A DNA stretch of 51,269 nt from Thermoproteota archaeon (GTDB taxonomy: Archaea; Thermoproteota; Thermoprotei; Thermoproteales; Thermocladiaceae), in the NCBI GenBank assembly GCA_013153275.1, contig JAADER010000015.1, forward strand, positions 1 to 51,269, given 5' to 3'. Both the position numbers and the translations under genes were made by a program. The notes below the pieces were generated by a model, which was not told the DNA's origin, made no database searches, and was given only the letters and a program-made list of their open reading frames with translations. This document shows, in pieces, positions 50,042-51,269 of this stretch. Position 1 is the first letter of the stretch. Each line of letters opens with the position of its first letter.

Positions 50042-51269
50042 TTGTTAGATTGAGAATATTTTTGCTAGTTCTCTCTATAATATTTCTAGTATCTTTCTTC
50101 TCTCCTTACAGGTTCCTGATAGTGTTTTCTGTTGTTCCTGTTATAGTTTTTAGGGATGTTTTTCCAATGATTGTGAGCTATGTTTTTAAGGTTCCTGTAT
50201 GTTTTTCATGTGAGGTAAAGTCAAACTATGTATATTTTCCCCAGAGATCCAGGATCGTGGTTGTGTATCGTGTTGAGCCTCTGTTAAATCTTGAGAGGTT
50301 GAGAGGTGAGACTTATCTTAGTCTGGTTAGGGATTTTGTGAAGAGGGTTCTAGTGAATGATGATGTTGCTGTTGGTTTCTTTGTGAAGAGTGATGTTAAG
50401 TATTTTATTGTTAACATTGAGTTCAGTGATGTTGAGAGAAGTAAAAACATATTATCTAGTATAGAGAATGTGTTAGGTGAGTACTTCATGTTTAGAAGAG
50501 TTGAAGGTAGGGAGCTGGAGCTCCTCTTCACATATAGGCCCTTCTCATATGGTAGGCTCGGTATTGCTCTTCTTATCCCATCTCTGGCTTCTCTTGTCCT
50601 GTTTGGCATATATGGTCTAGCTGCTGCTCTAGCCTGTGATCTAGTATTCTACTTTTATTGTAGGAGATTGTTCATATATGATAGTCTTGTATCTCTCTTA
50701 TATTCCTGTACTCGAAATAGGCTACTCTTCATGATTAGGGATCCAGACACTGTGAAGTCAGATGCTCTCCATGTGTCGAGGTGCAGATGTAGTTATCTGC
50801 TGATGTTCAGAAGATGTAGAGAGCTTGAGACTGTTGCGAGAGAGAAGCTGCATAGAGAACAGGAGTCTCTTGTGGTTAAGGAGAGAGGGAGAAGCTACTC
50901 TGAGGTTCTTGCATGGAGAAACGTGATAGACAGACTAAACTATGGGGAAGAGCCCCTAATAATGTCTATGAATGTGTCAAGTAGGGAACTAGAACCATAC
51001 TTCAACCTGTCTCCGGGAGACGTCACATACATTCTAGATCACTCGAGACTGAGCACTCATGCTCTTACTGGGGATGTAGCTATCCTGATACCGATGCACA
51101 GCTCGACCGGGACAGTATATGAGAGCAGTAGAAAGATATTCGTAGGGTACGATAGGTCAGGAAAGGAGGTAAACATAGACATCGACTCTCTACCTAGCAA
51201 TCATGTGATCATAGTTGGACCAACAGGAATGGGAAAGTCCTGGACATGTAAGACCATTCTCACAGAGCT
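50038..51269 (+). CDS. Membrane-anchored HerA/VirB4-type ATPase, CedB-like (3' end outside window)
   Basis: The frame is open from ATG 50038 to the window end (410 residues seen). Two hydrophobic segments open the protein (about 4-23 and 25-38), a soluble region follows (about 60-170), a second hydrophobic hairpin lies at about 174-207, then a cytoplasmic region, and Walker A GPTGMGKS at 394-401 in HVIIVGPTGMGKSWTCKTIL. This late P-loop after N-terminal membrane helices is the layout of HerA/VirB4-like pumps, including CedB of the crenarchaeal DNA-import system. Walker B and the C terminus are not visible. Coupled to the three genes before it. Confidence 0.72.
   Translation, partial: MIVRLRIFLLVLSIIFLVSFFSPYRFLIVFSVVPVIVFRDVFPMIVSYVFKVPVCFSCEVKSNYVYFPQRSRIVVVYRVEPLLNLERLRGETYLSLVRDFVKRVLVNDDVAVGFFVKSDVKYFIVNIEFSDVERSKNILSSIENVLGEYFMFRRVEGRELELLFTYRPFSYGRLGIALLIPSLASLVLFGIYGLAAALACDLVFYFYCRRLFIYDSLVSLLYSCTRNRLLFMIRDPDTVKSDALHVSRCRCSYLLMFRRCRELETVAREKLHREQESLVVKERGRSYSEVLAWRNVIDRLNYGEEPLIMSMNVSSRELEPYFNLSPGDVTYILDHSRLSTHALTGDVAILIPMHSSTGTVYESSRKIFVGYDRSGKEVNIDIDSLPSNHVIIVGPTGMGKSWTCKTILTE

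Noticed and set aside
1-51269. CRISPR arrays, insertion sequences, integrase or prophage genes
   Set aside because: No regularly spaced repeats, transposase or integrase motifs were found on reading both strands.

Overview
The window reads as chromosomal DNA of a thermophilic archaeon of the Thermoproteota (crenarchaeal side). The evidence is archaeal-type information genes (ribosomal stalk protein L10/P0, small RFC subunit, pelota, Tsr3, archaeal AspRS, a non-catalytic tRNA-splicing endonuclease subunit), AGA/AGG/ATA-rich codon use, several C/D box guide RNAs with 11-15 nt spacers, and mostly leaderless genes whose start codon lies about 25-30 nt after a TATA box. I cannot name the genus; the superoxide reductase variant and the CedB-like ATPase point loosely to Desulfurococcales-like lineages. 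I saw no insertion sequence, CRISPR array or prophage. Genes are dense, on both strands, often overlapping by 4 to 50 nt.

Layout. 1-4 kb: end of an unknown gene, then an export-type ABC system (ATPase, secreted/anchored protein, divergent MacB-like permease). 4-12.5 kb: radical SAM protein with a GalT-like enzyme, TtuA-type tRNA thiolase, ACT protein, SplB-like radical SAM protein, MtnA, superoxide reductase, DUF357-nucleotidyltransferase fusion, an unknown and a methyltransferase. 12.6-17 kb: NusA-like KH protein, AspRS, tRNA endonuclease subunit, QueC and QueE (archaeosine precursor). 16.5-19 kb: a three-gene set (HisA-like, MfnF, MfnB) that looks like methanofuran-type cofactor synthesis. 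19-29 kb: polyprenol kinase-like protein, CBS protein, nucleotidyltransferase-like protein, RFC, phosphoesterase, nicotinate phosphoribosyltransferase, cupin, MetRS-beta, ThiI with a rhodanese domain, PurM, DUF6884, KaiC-like ATPase. 29-37 kb: a glutamate synthase-like protein with a degenerate second half, Tsr3, and HypF with an apparent single-base frameshift. 37-48 kb: NAD synthetase, thiolase, pelota, orphan L10, membrane proteins, a site-2 protease and small unknown proteins.

At about 47.9 kb the top strand changes abruptly from A+C-rich to G+T-rich beside a roughly 475-nt gene-free, repeat-bearing stretch and a tRNA-Gly(CCC); the polarity fits a replication origin. To the right lies an apparent operon of a ParA/MinD-like ATPase, two small charged proteins, and a membrane-anchored HerA/VirB4 (CedB-like) ATPase that runs off the window.

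Five C/D box RNA candidates were found, all on the plus strand. One fills the leader of nicotinate phosphoribosyltransferase, one contains the stop codon of the gene before it, and one appears to share a TATA element with a divergent small gene. RNA modification is a recurrent theme: TtuA, ThiI, QueC/QueE, Tsr3 and the guide RNAs. HypF implies a NiFe hydrogenase elsewhere in the genome.
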